A stretch of 64,000 nt of DNA from Colimorpha sp964483145 (GTDB taxonomy: Bacteria > Bacteroidota > Bacteroidia > Bacteroidales > P3). A program made the translations under genes and the position numbers. The notes under the pieces are model-generated. The model did no database searches. It saw only the letters and a list, made by a program, of their open reading frames with translations, and was not told the DNA's origin. Below are positions 26,579 to 35,651 of the stretch, piece after piece; the stretch's first letter is position 1, and each line of letters opens with the position of its first letter. The stretch spans positions 1-64,000 of the forward strand of contig CAZAAK010000001.1 of NCBI GenBank assembly GCA_964483145.1, in the 5' to 3' direction.

Positions 26579-26727
26579 ACTGGTGTTGCATCTTGTGTCG
26601 CTAGTGCAGCGTAGTGGCGCAAGGGAAATGCTCCCTCCCGAGTGCTCTACGCGCCGCATTTGATGTGTGCGCTTTCGCTGTGGGGATAATCCCCTTCGAG
26701 GTTAGCTGTGTTGTACTGTATAAACAA

Positions 26728-26757
26728 AAGTGGGCCGCCCATTTGGGTAGCCCACTT
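26728..26757. terminator. Two-way terminator between panB and the DUF1846 gene
   Basis: AAGTGGGC (26728-26735) pairs with GCCCACTT (26750-26757), with a further inner CCCA/TGGG stem. It sits between convergent genes. Confidence 0.8.
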
Positions 26758-26776
26758 GTCGTTTATGGCGCGGGGG

Positions 26777-28240
26777 TCATTTCTTTGGCATAGGGTCCGA
26801 AGTACAGTCGATGCCCAGTTTCTTGAAGATCTTCTGGTCCACCTCGCCCAACATAACGGTGGAGTGTAGCTGACATCCTTGTAGCAAGGGCAGGGTGTCC
26901 AGCGCCTTGCGGCAGTTTTTGTCGTTCAAGCCCAATATCGATAGGGCCACCAGCACCTCGTCGGTGTGAAGCCTAGGGTTGTGGCCGTGCAGGAGGGTGG
27001 TCTTGGTGTGCTGTATGGGTTCGATATATTCCTGGGCAATCAGTTTCACGCTATGGTCTATGCCGGCCAGGTGTTTGATGGCGTTGAGTAGCAGGGCAGC
27101 GCAAGCACCCAAGAGGGCAGAGGAGTGCCCGGTGATGAGTGTGCCATCGGCTAGTTCAATGGCAGCGGCAGGGGCGTTCTCCTTTATGGCGCGTTCTTTG
27201 GCGGCCACGGTGGTGCGGCGATCATCTGTGGTGACCTTTGTCTGCTTCATCAGCAAGGCGTTTTTGTCAACTTCCGACTCCGGAATTTTGCCTTCGGCAT
27301 ATTTGCAGAGCGCTGCGTAGTAGCGGCGGATGATTTCGTCCTTGGAAGCTTTGCAGCAGACCTCGTCGTTGCAGATGCAGAAACCTGCCATATTCACACC
27401 CATGTCGGTGGGCGATTTATAGGGATTCTCGCCATAGATGCCTTCGAATATGGCGTTCAGAACGGGGAATATCTCAATGTCGCGATTGTAGTTGACGGCG
27501 GTCTTGCCGTAGGCCTCCAGATGGAAGGGGTCTATCATGTTCACGTCGTTCAGGTCGGCAGTGGCTGCTTCGTAAGCCACATTCACCGGATGCTTCAGCG
27601 GGATGCTCCAGATGGGAAAGGTCTCGAATTTGGCATATCCGGCTTTGATGCCGCGTTTGTTCTCTTGATAGAGCTGGCTTAGGCATACGGCCATTTTGCC
27701 GCTTCCTGGGCCGGGGGCGGTGACCACAACCAGTGGGCGAGTGGTCTTGATGTACTCGTTTCGGCCAAAGCCGTTGTCGGAGCAGATAATGTCCACATTG
27801 GTGGGGTAGCCCTCTATAAGGTAAAGGTAATAGCAGCTTATGCCTAGGCGCTCGAGGCGTTCACGAAATGCGTGGGCGCTAGGTTGACCGTTGTATTGGG
27901 TGATGCAAACGGCGCTCACCAGCAGTCCGCGGTTTCGGAACTCATCGCGTAGCCGTAGCACGTCATCGTCGTAGGTGATGCCTAGGTCGGCGCGAACCTT
28001 GTTCTTTTCGATGTCCTTGGCACTAATGGCAATGACAATCTCGGCATCGTCGCGCAGTTGCATGAGCATCTTCAGCTTGCTGTCGGGCTCAAAACCGGGC
28101 AAAACTCGGCTTGCATGGTAGTCGTCGAAGAGTTTGCCGCCAAATTCAAGATAAAGCTTGTTGCCGAACTTGGAGATACGTTCTTTGATGTGTTCGGACT
28201 GGATTTTGAGATACTTCTCGTTGTCAAAACCGTTTTTCAT
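26777..28240 (-). CDS. DUF1846 domain protein
   Basis: A 487-residue soluble protein of the DUF1846 family, conserved over its full length (KIQSEHIKERISKFGNKLYLEFGGKLFDDYHASRVLPGF near the N-terminus; VVTAPGPGSGKMAVCLSQLY with a P-loop-like GPGSGK in the middle). No member has a known reaction that I can name with certainty. The ATG at 28240 gives the normal family N-terminus. Two overlapping -7 boxes precede it (28261-28283). It is transcribed alone between two terminators. Confidence 0.9.
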   Translation of the reverse strand: MKNGFDNEKYLKIQSEHIKERISKFGNKLYLEFGGKLFDDYHASRVLPGFEPDSKLKMLMQLRDDAEIVIAISAKDIEKNKVRADLGITYDDDVLRLRDEFRNRGLLVSAVCITQYNGQPSAHAFRERLERLGISCYYLYLIEGYPTNVDIICSDNGFGRNEYIKTTRPLVVVTAPGPGSGKMAVCLSQLYQENKRGIKAGYAKFETFPIWSIPLKHPVNVAYEAATADLNDVNMIDPFHLEAYGKTAVNYNRDIEIFPVLNAIFEGIYGENPYKSPTDMGVNMAGFCICNDEVCCKASKDEIIRRYYAALCKYAEGKIPESEVDKNALLMKQTKVTTDDRRTTVAAKERAIKENAPAAAIELADGTLITGHSSALLGACAALLLNAIKHLAGIDHSVKLIAQEYIEPIQHTKTTLLHGHNPRLHTDEVLVALSILGLNDKNCRKALDTLPLLQGCQLHSTVMLGEVDQKIFKKLGIDCTSDPMPKK

Positions 28241-28260
28241 GATTCCGTCTTTTCGATTAA

Positions 28261-28283
28261 CAAAAATACGGGATGCAAAAATA
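28261..28283 (-). promoter_or_regulatory. Two tandem -7 boxes (TATTTTTG) upstream of the DUF1846 gene
   Basis: TATTTTTG occurs on the minus strand at 28268-28261 and again at 28283-28276, 15 bases apart. One or both may act. Confidence 0.55.
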
Positions 28284-28383
28284 CGTCTTTTTTTTCGGAT
28301 AATGGATTTTTGCTCCGAAAAAATCTCGTTCAATGGCCCTCTCGCTGCACTTAATTGCGTGTATTAGCAACTGTTATGAATAA

Positions 28384-28412
28384 AAAAAGGCCTCCTATTT
28401 AGGGGGCCTTTC
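28384..28412 (-). terminator. Terminator downstream of floA
   Basis: AAAGGCCTCCT (28386-28396) pairs with AGGGGGCCTTT (28401-28411) with one G-U pair. A seven-base T-run follows on the minus strand. Confidence 0.88.
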
Positions 28413-28440
28413 TTTGCATTCACCGTTGTCCGAAATGGCT

Positions 28441-29433
28441 TTATTTCTGCTCGCCAAGGGGTTTGTTGGCGGTTTTGCCACCAGGTTTGGCAATGCTTTC
28501 GCGCATATCGGTGTCGGCTTGAATGTTTTTTATGCGGTAGTAGTCCATAATCCCAAGGTTGCCGCTGCGGAAGGCCTCTGCCATCGCTTTGGGCACTTCG
28601 GCTTCGGCTTCAATCACCATCGCGCGCGCCTCTTGGGCCTTGGCTTTCATCTCCTGCTCCGAGGCTACTGCCATTGCTCTGCGCTCCTCGGCCTTGGCCT
28701 GCGCAATGTTCTTGTCGGCATTGGCTTGGTCCATCTGCAACTGCGCTCCAATGTTCTTACCCACATCAACGTCGGCAATGTCTATCGAAAGTATCTCAAA
28801 GGCTGTGCCGCTGTCCAAACCCTTGGATAGTACTAGCTTGGATATGGTGTCGGGGTTCTCCAGCACCTCTTTGTGCGTCTTTGCCGAGCCAATGGCTGTC
28901 ACAATGCCCTCTCCCACGCGTGCCAGGATGGTCTCTTCTCCAGCGCCGCCAACAAGCTGTTTGATATTGGTGCGGACGGTAACACGGGCTTTGGCTATCA
29001 GCTGGATGCCGTTCATCGCCACGGCAGCCACGGGCGGCGTGTCGATAACTTTGGGGTTGACGGAGGTCTGCACTGCCTTCAGCACATCGCGGCCTGCAAG
29101 GTCTATGGCAGTGGCGGTGTGGAAATCGAGGTTGATGTTGGCTTTGCTCGCGGAAATGAGTGCTTGCACCACGTTGCTGACGTTACCCCCTGCCAGGTAG
29201 TGGGCCTCCATCTCGTTTTGCGAAAGGCTCAGTCCGGCCTTGGCTCCGTTGATCATATTGTTGACGATAATGCTAGGGGGCACCTTACGAAAACGCATGA
29301 ACATGAGCTGGATAAGGGATGTGTGCACCCCCGACACCAACGCTTGGAACCATAGCCCCACTGGGACCAGATAAAGGAAAAGGCACAGTAGGATAAATAC
29401 CACTACCACCAAAATAATAGTTGTTGTTGTCAT
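28441..29433 (-). CDS. floA: Flotillin-like protein FloA
   Basis: A 330-residue SPFH-type membrane scaffold. A hydrophobic hairpin at residues 5-35 anchors it. The SPFH core (FRKVPPSIIVNNMINGAKAG, SKLVLSKGLDSGTAFEILSIDIADVDVGKNIGA) is followed by the Ala/Glu-rich helical repeat AQAKAEERRAMAVASEQEMKA. FloA organises ordered membrane patches in bacteria. It lies 32 bases downstream of nfeD, the usual partner, so the two are co-transcribed. Confidence 0.97.
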   Translation of the reverse strand: MTTTTIILVVVVFILLCLFLYLVPVGLWFQALVSGVHTSLIQLMFMRFRKVPPSIIVNNMINGAKAGLSLSQNEMEAHYLAGGNVSNVVQALISASKANINLDFHTATAIDLAGRDVLKAVQTSVNPKVIDTPPVAAVAMNGIQLIAKARVTVRTNIKQLVGGAGEETILARVGEGIVTAIGSAKTHKEVLENPDTISKLVLSKGLDSGTAFEILSIDIADVDVGKNIGAQLQMDQANADKNIAQAKAEERRAMAVASEQEMKAKAQEARAMVIEAEAEVPKAMAEAFRSGNLGIMDYYRIKNIQADTDMRESIAKPGGKTANKPLGEQK

Positions 29434-29465
29434 AAAAAACTGGTTATTTAATTAAACATTCGTTC

Positions 29466-29972
29466 CTAGTTTTCCAAACCGCCAGGCACATCCTCAAAGC
29501 GGTCGTCGGTGGGCACTTCCACCACATCAATGCGGTAGCCCTCGATGCCCACCACCTTCACGGGGCGGTCGGGGTCGATGAACTTGTTGATGGCATGCAC
29601 CTCTACCAATTCGTCGTCAATCAGGGCTTTGCCTGTGGGGGCGAGGCGGGCTATGGTGCGGCCAAGCGAGCCAACGGCAATGTTGCTCTGGTCCACATGG
29701 TTGACGCTACTGCTCGACTCCTCCTTTAGGCTGAACCGTTTCCATGTCTTGGCTTTGAGGAAGATAACAAGCAGTATGGCAGTTATTGCCGTGCAAATAA
29801 GCAGGATAATGTTGCCCATCGCGTCGCCCCACAGGCGGTAGCTCTGCCACACGCCAAAGACGAGTAGCCCCAAGCCAAAAACGCCGGCTACCCCTCCCGG
29901 CAGGGCAACAATCTCTAGGGCCACCAGCACTAGGCCCAAAATCAGTACGATAATTAATAGTGTTGTATTCAT
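29466..29972 (-). CDS. NfeD-like membrane protein
   Basis: A 168-residue short NfeD. Three membrane segments occupy residues 4-72 (LEIVALPGGVAGVFGLGLLVFG). A soluble beta-rich OB-fold domain follows (about 100-160; VGSLGRTIARLAPTGKALIDD, VEVHAI, VKVVGIEGYRIDV). The long form's protease domain is absent. NfeD proteins partner with flotillins or stomatins, and floA is the next gene. Confidence 0.93.
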   Translation of the reverse strand: MNTTLLIIVLILGLVLVALEIVALPGGVAGVFGLGLLVFGVWQSYRLWGDAMGNIILLICTAITAILLVIFLKAKTWKRFSLKEESSSSVNHVDQSNIAVGSLGRTIARLAPTGKALIDDELVEVHAINKFIDPDRPVKVVGIEGYRIDVVEVPTDDRFEDVPGGLEN

Positions 29973-30035
29973 GGAATGGTTGTGTTATTTCTCTTTATGT
30001 TTGCGCCGGCCGCAAAGGGTTGTCGGCCGAAATGG

Positions 30036-30317
30036 CTATCGGATTATTTCGCTAGTCAGTTGCTTGTCCAGTAGGGCTGTGTGCATCGGCAACAGGTTTT
30101 CGTAGCTGCCGTGCTTAATGGTGCATTTGCCGTGGCAGTGGACCACAATGGCGCACTGTTCGGCCTGCGAACTGCTCAGGCGGCAGATGTCAACGAGCGC
30201 CTTGATGACGTAGTCGAAGGTGTGCACATCGTCGTTGTGTAGCACTAGGCTGCAGCCGGGGTCTTCCAACACCTCGGCCTCGCTATCCGCTTGGGGCGAT
30301 ATCTGTGGCTTTTCCAT
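30036..30317 (-). CDS. clpS: ATP-dependent Clp protease adaptor ClpS
   Basis: A 93-residue ClpS. The core VLHNDDVHTFDYVIKAL forms the pocket for N-degrons, and AIVVHCHGKCTIKHGS matches the second conserved block. ClpS delivers N-end-rule substrates to ClpA or ClpC with ClpP. A short disordered N-terminus precedes the core, as normal. It follows ispF by 21 bases and likely shares its transcript; a 64-base gap separates it from nfeD. Confidence 0.95.
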   Translation of the reverse strand: MEKPQISPQADSEAEVLEDPGCSLVLHNDDVHTFDYVIKALVDICRLSSSQAEQCAIVVHCHGKCTIKHGSYENLLPMHTALLDKQLTSEIIR

Positions 30318-30338
30318 AGTGTTTTGGTTTTGGTCGCT

Positions 30339-30830
30339 TTATAGGGTGGGGGATACTTGCTGTTTTTCGATAAGCGCAATAGCATATGCGCTGATGCCTT
30401 CCTCACGGCCTTCAAAGCCCAACCGCTCGGTGGTGGTGGCCTTGACGGAGACTTGCCCAGGGTCTATCTTCAGCATTGTGGCCATCGTCTGCCTCATCTG
30501 GCCTATATATGGGCCTATCTTGGGCTCTTGGGCCACAACGGTGCTGTCGATGTTCGCAATCCGGTAACCCTCCGCCGTCAGCAACTCGCCGCATTTGCGT
30601 AGCAGTATCTTGCTGTCGATGCCCTTATACTGCGGGTCGCTGTCCGGGAAGTGCCCTCCAATGTCGCCTAGGGCGGCAGCCCCCAAAAGCGCATCGCAAA
30701 CCGCGTGCAATAGCACATCGGCATCGCTGTGCCCGAGCAGGCCTTTGCTGTGGGGCACTTCCACTCCGCCAAGCCATAGCTTGCGCCCAGCTGTTAGTTG
30801 GTGAACGTCGTATCCGAATCCCACGCGCAT
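30339..30830 (-). CDS. ispF: 2-C-methyl-D-erythritol 2,4-cyclodiphosphate synthase
   Basis: A 163-residue IspF of the MEP isoprenoid pathway. Metal ligands D8, H10 and H42 are all present (GFGYDVHQL, HSDADVLLHAVCDALLG). TVVAQEPKIGPY and VKATTTERLGFEGREEGI complete the trimer active site. It starts two bases after porV ends, a tight coupling of a housekeeping gene to a secretion gene. Confidence 0.98.
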   Translation of the reverse strand: MRVGFGYDVHQLTAGRKLWLGGVEVPHSKGLLGHSDADVLLHAVCDALLGAAALGDIGGHFPDSDPQYKGIDSKILLRKCGELLTAEGYRIANIDSTVVAQEPKIGPYIGQMRQTMATMLKIDPGQVSVKATTTERLGFEGREEGISAYAIALIEKQQVSPTL

Positions 30831-30832
30831 GG

Positions 30833-32032
30833 TTACGATTTTCTTGATTTGGTCGTTAGGTTAAAGGTGAGCGAGATGCGTATGGTGTTGGAGAGGGGGT
30901 TGTTGCTGATGGATGTAGTGGGGATGAGATATGCAAGGTCAAATTGCATCACGTTGTATCTCAATGCAAAACCAACGGTGGCGTACTGCCTTCCGCCTTT
31001 GGTGTCGTCCTCGTAAAAATACCCCGCCCGCGCTGCTAGGGTGTTCTTGTACCAGTACTCCGCACCTGCCGACAGCTGCAACTCGCGCAGCTCCTCGCCC
31101 AGGCCGCCCGGAGCATCGTAGAACGACTGGATGATGCCCCGCATCACCCCCGTGTTGTAGTATTCCGTCTGGTTGCGATAGTATCGGCTGTAGGTGCTGT
31201 CGCCAACGGTGACCGGTGGGGTGGGCACCATCAGCTTGTTCACGTCCGCCATCACGCTGATTTTGTTGGATTCGTCTATCTCGTAGCTGTAGCGCACTCC
31301 CACGCGCAGGTTGGCGGGGAGGAACTCCTGGCGGGTGTCGTCGTCGGAGTAGGACAGCTTGGCACCCAAGTTGCTGACAAAGACGCCCAATGCCAGCGTC
31401 TGCGCCCCGTCAATTGGGTGTTGCCAGTACAGGCCCAAGTCCGCCGCTAGGCTGTGCCCAGGTTTGGTGGTGACGTATCCGCTGCCGTCGGAGACGTTCT
31501 GCCCGTTGGTGAGGTCGGACTGGATAAAACGGCCGCTCGCGCCCAGCGACAACTCCTCGCCCAGTTTCATGGCATAGGTGATGTCGGCAGCAAATTCGTT
31601 GGGGTTCATCGTGCCGTTGGAATTGCCTTCGGAGTCCGTACTTTGGATTTCGCCTAGCGAGAAATAGGTCAGCGAGGCGGCTACGGTGCTTCTCGAGTTG
31701 ATGCGTTTGTATCCGCCAAGGTAAAGCAGATTCATATCGCCCACCCCTAGGTTGCGCAACCATGGGGTGTAGGTGGTGCTAAAGCCCAAATCGCCCTCGA
31801 TGAAAGCGAACTTGGCGCCGTTCCAGTGCGCCGAATAGATGTCCGGCACGGTGGCTGCCCCAACATCGCCCAATGCTCCGGCGGTGGCATCGGGGGCTAT
31901 GAGCAGGATAGGCATGCCGGTGGAGATATAGTTGTTCGTCTGCCCAGTGAGGGCGGAGAGGTACTGCGCGTTGGCACTGCATGCAAGGCCAATGGCAAGC
32001 GCGCCGGAAAGCAATGTGACAAGTCTTTTCAT
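30833..32032 (-). CDS. porV: Type IX secretion outer-membrane protein PorV (LptO)
   Basis: A 399-residue FadL-fold barrel with a signal peptide ending SANAQ. PILLIAPDATAGALGDVGAATVPDIYSAHWNGAKFAF is the diagnostic PorV N-terminus, and FSTTYTPWLRNLGVGD follows. PorV binds the C-terminal signal of T9SS cargo and shuttles it from the translocon to the PorU attachment complex. The ATG at 32032 is taken since the upstream in-frame sequence has no signal peptide. It lies 115 bases after porU, with the 24-bp element (32059-32082) between. Confidence 0.95.
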   Translation of the reverse strand: MKRLVTLLSGALAIGLACSANAQYLSALTGQTNNYISTGMPILLIAPDATAGALGDVGAATVPDIYSAHWNGAKFAFIEGDLGFSTTYTPWLRNLGVGDMNLLYLGGYKRINSRSTVAASLTYFSLGEIQSTDSEGNSNGTMNPNEFAADITYAMKLGEELSLGASGRFIQSDLTNGQNVSDGSGYVTTKPGHSLAADLGLYWQHPIDGAQTLALGVFVSNLGAKLSYSDDDTRQEFLPANLRVGVRYSYEIDESNKISVMADVNKLMVPTPPVTVGDSTYSRYYRNQTEYYNTGVMRGIIQSFYDAPGGLGEELRELQLSAGAEYWYKNTLAARAGYFYEDDTKGGRQYATVGFALRYNVMQFDLAYLIPTTSISNNPLSNTIRISLTFNLTTKSRKS

Positions 32033-32058
32033 CAATCCAATGCAGTTAATGCTTCCAA

Positions 32059-32082
32059 AACGGCTGTGGCCGCTTTTTATTG
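32059..32082 (-). promoter_or_regulatory. 24-bp element upstream of porV
   Basis: Read on the plus strand as AACG-N7-CCGCTTTTTATTG. Copies with the same spacing lie upstream of porU (35540-35563) and of the Septu ATPase (37810-37833). AACGG and CCG(C)TT can form a small hairpin. Confidence 0.55.
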
Positions 32083-32147
32083 TTCTGGCTTTGTTTTTTT
32101 TTGGTTTCGGTGGCTCTCGTCCCGCCCCGCGCGCGCTCTGCCGCGCT

Positions 32148-35100
32148 TCAGTAGCGCACCACTTTGGCAGTTTTGGTGAGCACATCGCCCGTGCTAGTGA
32201 CTAGGGTAGCGCGCACCATGTACACACCGCTTGGCACCGTGGCGCCGCCCTCGGTCCGAAAGTCCCACGGCAGGGCTATCACGCAGCTGCCATCGTTAGC
32301 GCCTGCGGCGCTGAGCTGCCGCAGGCGCGCTCCGCGTATGTCGTAAATCTCCACCGTGGCCCTCTGCAACGCGGTGTCGGCATTGTGTTCGATGCGCAGG
32401 GTGGTGCGCTCGTGGGCAGGATTGGGCGCTGCGGCAAACACGCCAATCTGTTTCTGGCGGTCGTTGGCAACCGTAAAGCCTATTGTGGCACTTGCCGAAC
32501 GGTTGAAGATGTTCCAGCATTTGACGGTGAGCGTGTGCGAGCCCTCTTCCAGTTTGCCTAGGGTGTAGCGCACCTCGCCGCAGCGGCTGTCCTGGATGCT
32601 GGGCTCATAGTAGTCGTTGAGTATCACGGTGCTGTATGGGTTGCCGTCGACCGTGGCGGTGATGTCGTGCCCTAGGCCGCTGCCGGCTGCGTTGATGCCC
32701 GCCGAATCGGCAAGACGTGCGTAGAGGGTGGGCATTTCGTTGGTCAGCCCTCCGCTAAGGAAGTTGGTGTCGCCAATGTAAAGCTTCACGCTGGGGTATC
32801 CTCCAGTCTGCCCTGCCGCTGAGTCCAGGCCGCCGAACATGATGTTGCTGTACTGCCCCGTGGCGTCGTCGTTGTCGTCGCTGCGGGCGTAGTGCGACAG
32901 CTTGGCGTAGTCGTAGTGGTAGGCCACGTCCTTGGGTATGACAAAGCTGTACGAAAACCTCCCGCCGCTCACGCCGTGGCGCCCTTTGTACAGCACGCTC
33001 TTTTGCTGGACAAACTCCACCTCGGTGCTGTCGTTGTCGTTGGCCAGGGTGCTGCTTTTGCTCTGGCGGTCAAACACAATTGGGTAGATAGTGCCGTTGA
33101 AAGTGCTGTCCAGCGTGCCGCCACCGTCGCGAATCTCCCCCTCCACCGTAACGCGCGAAAGCACCTGTGCCGAGTCGGTCGCCTCTGGGCTCACCTGGCG
33201 GCCGTTGATGGCAGTCACCACCACATCCTTGGCAGGGATGGAAAGGCGCAAGGCGGGGTCCCCCAACAATGCTATGCAGTGCGATGCCGATACCTCGTTC
33301 TTGGTCCTGCGTAGCGCTTGCCCCAAGGTGTTGGACGGGTCGAGGGCGTAGAGGCATGCCCGGCTGTTGAAGGGGTGCGAGTGGTGGATTGGGCGCGCCG
33401 CCGTCACTATCCCCACCCCTGCGGCATCGGCTAGCAGAAAGGCCTCGGCGCCGCAGATATCCCCCACTAGGTCGTAGTGCCCAAACGAGCAGGTGCTGGT
33501 GACAAAGAATGCCAGCCGGTCGGTATTGGTGTACTGCTCGATGTCCGAAAATTCCATGTAGCGCTCGGTGCCGATATATTTGTCCGAGCCGTGGCCTATG
33601 TAGTTCAGCAGCAGCGTCCCGTAGTTTATCCGTTGGCGCAGGGCATTGTTCACTTCGGGGTAGTAGCTGCCGCTCGCGCCCGACTGTTGCGGGTAGGCGT
33701 CGGCGTATATCTTGTCGATGTTCAGCTCGGGGTACTTCGCCTGTATGCTCCGTGCCATCTTTTCGGCATCGCTGGCAAAGACTGTGTCGCCCGGTGTGGA
33801 GGGGTCGGCATCGTCCGCTAGCAGGGTTACCCGGTTGCGCCAGTCGCCGCGCACGCCGCCTTGTGCTAAGTCGCGCTTGCTCATATACCCCTCTATCTTG
33901 TCCACTAGGTGCTCGGCTTCCTCCACCGTCTTGGCGGGCAGGCGCCCGATGCCCACGCTCAGCTCGCCCTCAAAAACGCCTGTGGTGTTGTCGTCCAAAT
34001 AGCCGTATACGTCGTCCGAAGGGTAGGCGGCCACATCACTCAGCACGGTGTTGCCGTATTGATATGTAATTGTGCTCAGCTGATTGGAGCCTAGCAAGTT
34101 GCGGTTGTCGTAGGTGCCTTTGCCAAAGAGCAACAGATGGCGCGGATTCTCCCCTGTAGAATCCTTTGCGCGCAGGCTGCGCATCATCTGGCGGATGGCT
34201 ATGGGGTCCGGGCGTCCGCTGGAGTATTCGTTAAAGACCTCCTCTTGGGTGACTACCAGCACCCGCAACCCCTCTTCCTCGCGGTGCAGGTTGGCAAGCC
34301 TTTGCGCTTGGGCTTCGAAACTGCGGTGCGTCACTATCACATATTCTGGCACCTCGGCTCCGTGTATGTCCTGGTTTCGGACGGCCTCGATGCCCGTGGG
34401 GTGCATGGCGCTCTCGCGCGTAAAGGCAACCAGTGTGCGTGGGGCGTCCGTTGGTGCGGCAAAGCCGAATCCGCCCCCGGCTTCGGCGTGCACGGCTATC
34501 TCGCGTGGCTGCTCCGGCTCGCTCACGTCCCACAGGCGCATTCCTTCGGCATAGCCCGTCCCGGCAAACCTGCCCACCGAGCCTTCCTGCAATCGCTGCG
34601 TGCTGCGCAGCAGCTGTTGCCCTCCTTGGTAGGCCAGCGGCACTGTGGCGCTGACCTCAATAAAGTCTAGGTACCCCGCCGCCGTATTCTCCCTTGGGGT
34701 GTAGGTCAGCTTTAGCTCCACCTCGTTGCCGCAGGCGGTGAGGCGGTGGCAGAAGGTGTTGTAGGTGTTGTAGGCATCAAAGTGGTTCGACCATGTCTCG
34801 CCCCCTGCCGCCAGGGTGAACTGCCCCGCGTAGTCGGAGAGGTGGGCCAGGCCGTAGCGCACCGTGGCGTTGCCCCCCTCCGGTTCGGCAGGTAGCGCTA
34901 GCGTGTGGCTGCGGCTTGGCATCGCGGTGCTCAGCCGCTCGGCCATCCACAGCGGCCCGCCCTCCACGGGGTTGACGCTCTCTTCGTGGTAGAGGGCCAC
35001 GGCGGTGTAGCTGCCCGTGGTGGCAGTAGTGGTGGCAGTGTAGGAGGCGCTTTGCAGGCGCAGGGTGCTATCGACAGGGCTGTATCCGGTGGTGAGGAAG

Positions 35101-35531
35101 TAGTAGTTGTTGTTTGCGTAGGCGTGCGGGGTGTACTCGAACAGCCCGTCGCTATTGTTGTAGCGCCACACCCCCGGCCCCTCGCCATAGAACAGGATGC
35201 AGTCCTCCGCCTCAAAGATGCCGTTCCCGTTTGCGTCCTCCACTTCTATTGCTGCCGGCACTAGGTCGTCGGGGTGCGAGGCCATGTTGCTCGCACTCAG
35301 CATCCCCCCAGCGGCGCCAAAGAGGGCAATGCCGCTACATTGGGCGCCCAATAGCTCCGGCACATCGCTAGTGCCAATGGCGTACACTCCCGCGCTCTCT
35401 ACGGCTATCTTGTGCCAGCTCCCCGTGCCTAGTTTCGAACCCCCGGCGTAGCCGCTCTGGGCTTTGGCATCCGCCACGCCCAGCAGCCCTAGGGCAAGCA
35501 AGCTGGCGGCAAACATTTTTCCTTTACGCAT
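32148..35531 (-). CDS. porU: Type IX secretion sortase PorU (C25 gingipain family)
   Basis: A 1127-residue exported protein with a signal peptide ending DAKAQ. The C25 peptidase domain covers about 420-770: LLLFGKGTYDNRN, SDDVYGYLDD, SVGIGRLP, catalytic His near 647 in NYIGHGSDKY and Cys near 681 in STCSFGHYD. Beta-rich domains follow and the protein ends with a T9SS C-terminal domain (NPAHERTTLRIEH ... YDIRGARLRQL ... GVYMVRATL). PorU removes this signal from cargo and attaches the cargo to lipid on the cell surface. It heads porU-porV-ispF-clpS. Base composition is GC-rich, unlike the Septu genes immediately upstream. Confidence 0.97.
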   Translation of the reverse strand: MRKGKMFAASLLALGLLGVADAKAQSGYAGGSKLGTGSWHKIAVESAGVYAIGTSDVPELLGAQCSGIALFGAAGGMLSASNMASHPDDLVPAAIEVEDANGNGIFEAEDCILFYGEGPGVWRYNNSDGLFEYTPHAYANNNYYFLTTGYSPVDSTLRLQSASYTATTTATTGSYTAVALYHEESVNPVEGGPLWMAERLSTAMPSRSHTLALPAEPEGGNATVRYGLAHLSDYAGQFTLAAGGETWSNHFDAYNTYNTFCHRLTACGNEVELKLTYTPRENTAAGYLDFIEVSATVPLAYQGGQQLLRSTQRLQEGSVGRFAGTGYAEGMRLWDVSEPEQPREIAVHAEAGGGFGFAAPTDAPRTLVAFTRESAMHPTGIEAVRNQDIHGAEVPEYVIVTHRSFEAQAQRLANLHREEEGLRVLVVTQEEVFNEYSSGRPDPIAIRQMMRSLRAKDSTGENPRHLLLFGKGTYDNRNLLGSNQLSTITYQYGNTVLSDVAAYPSDDVYGYLDDNTTGVFEGELSVGIGRLPAKTVEEAEHLVDKIEGYMSKRDLAQGGVRGDWRNRVTLLADDADPSTPGDTVFASDAEKMARSIQAKYPELNIDKIYADAYPQQSGASGSYYPEVNNALRQRINYGTLLLNYIGHGSDKYIGTERYMEFSDIEQYTNTDRLAFFVTSTCSFGHYDLVGDICGAEAFLLADAAGVGIVTAARPIHHSHPFNSRACLYALDPSNTLGQALRRTKNEVSASHCIALLGDPALRLSIPAKDVVVTAINGRQVSPEATDSAQVLSRVTVEGEIRDGGGTLDSTFNGTIYPIVFDRQSKSSTLANDNDSTEVEFVQQKSVLYKGRHGVSGGRFSYSFVIPKDVAYHYDYAKLSHYARSDDNDDATGQYSNIMFGGLDSAAGQTGGYPSVKLYIGDTNFLSGGLTNEMPTLYARLADSAGINAAGSGLGHDITATVDGNPYSTVILNDYYEPSIQDSRCGEVRYTLGKLEEGSHTLTVKCWNIFNRSASATIGFTVANDRQKQIGVFAAAPNPAHERTTLRIEHNADTALQRATVEIYDIRGARLRQLSAAGANDGSCVIALPWDFRTEGGATVPSGVYMVRATLVTSTGDVLTKTAKVVRY

Positions 35532-35532
35532 A

Positions 35533-35566
35533 CCCTCATAACGTTAAACCCCGCTTTTTATTGCAT
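35533..35566. repeat. 34-bp direct repeat, left copy (porU leader)
   Basis: Shares 29 of 34 bases with 37803-37836: CCCTCATAACG, a variable 9-base middle, then GCTTTTTATTGCAT. The two copies bracket the Septu genes. Confidence 0.75.
35540..35563 (-). promoter_or_regulatory. 24-bp element upstream of porU
   Basis: Second copy of AACG-N7-CCGCTTTTTATTG (plus-strand reading), 8 bases before the porU start codon. It is inside the left direct repeat. Confidence 0.55.
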
Positions 35567-35651
35567 CTGTGGCATTCTATCCATCTCTCGAGGCTAAGGT
35601 ATTCGCCATCTCAGGCCGCTTACGCTTGTGCGGTTTAGGCGTTCGCCGTTG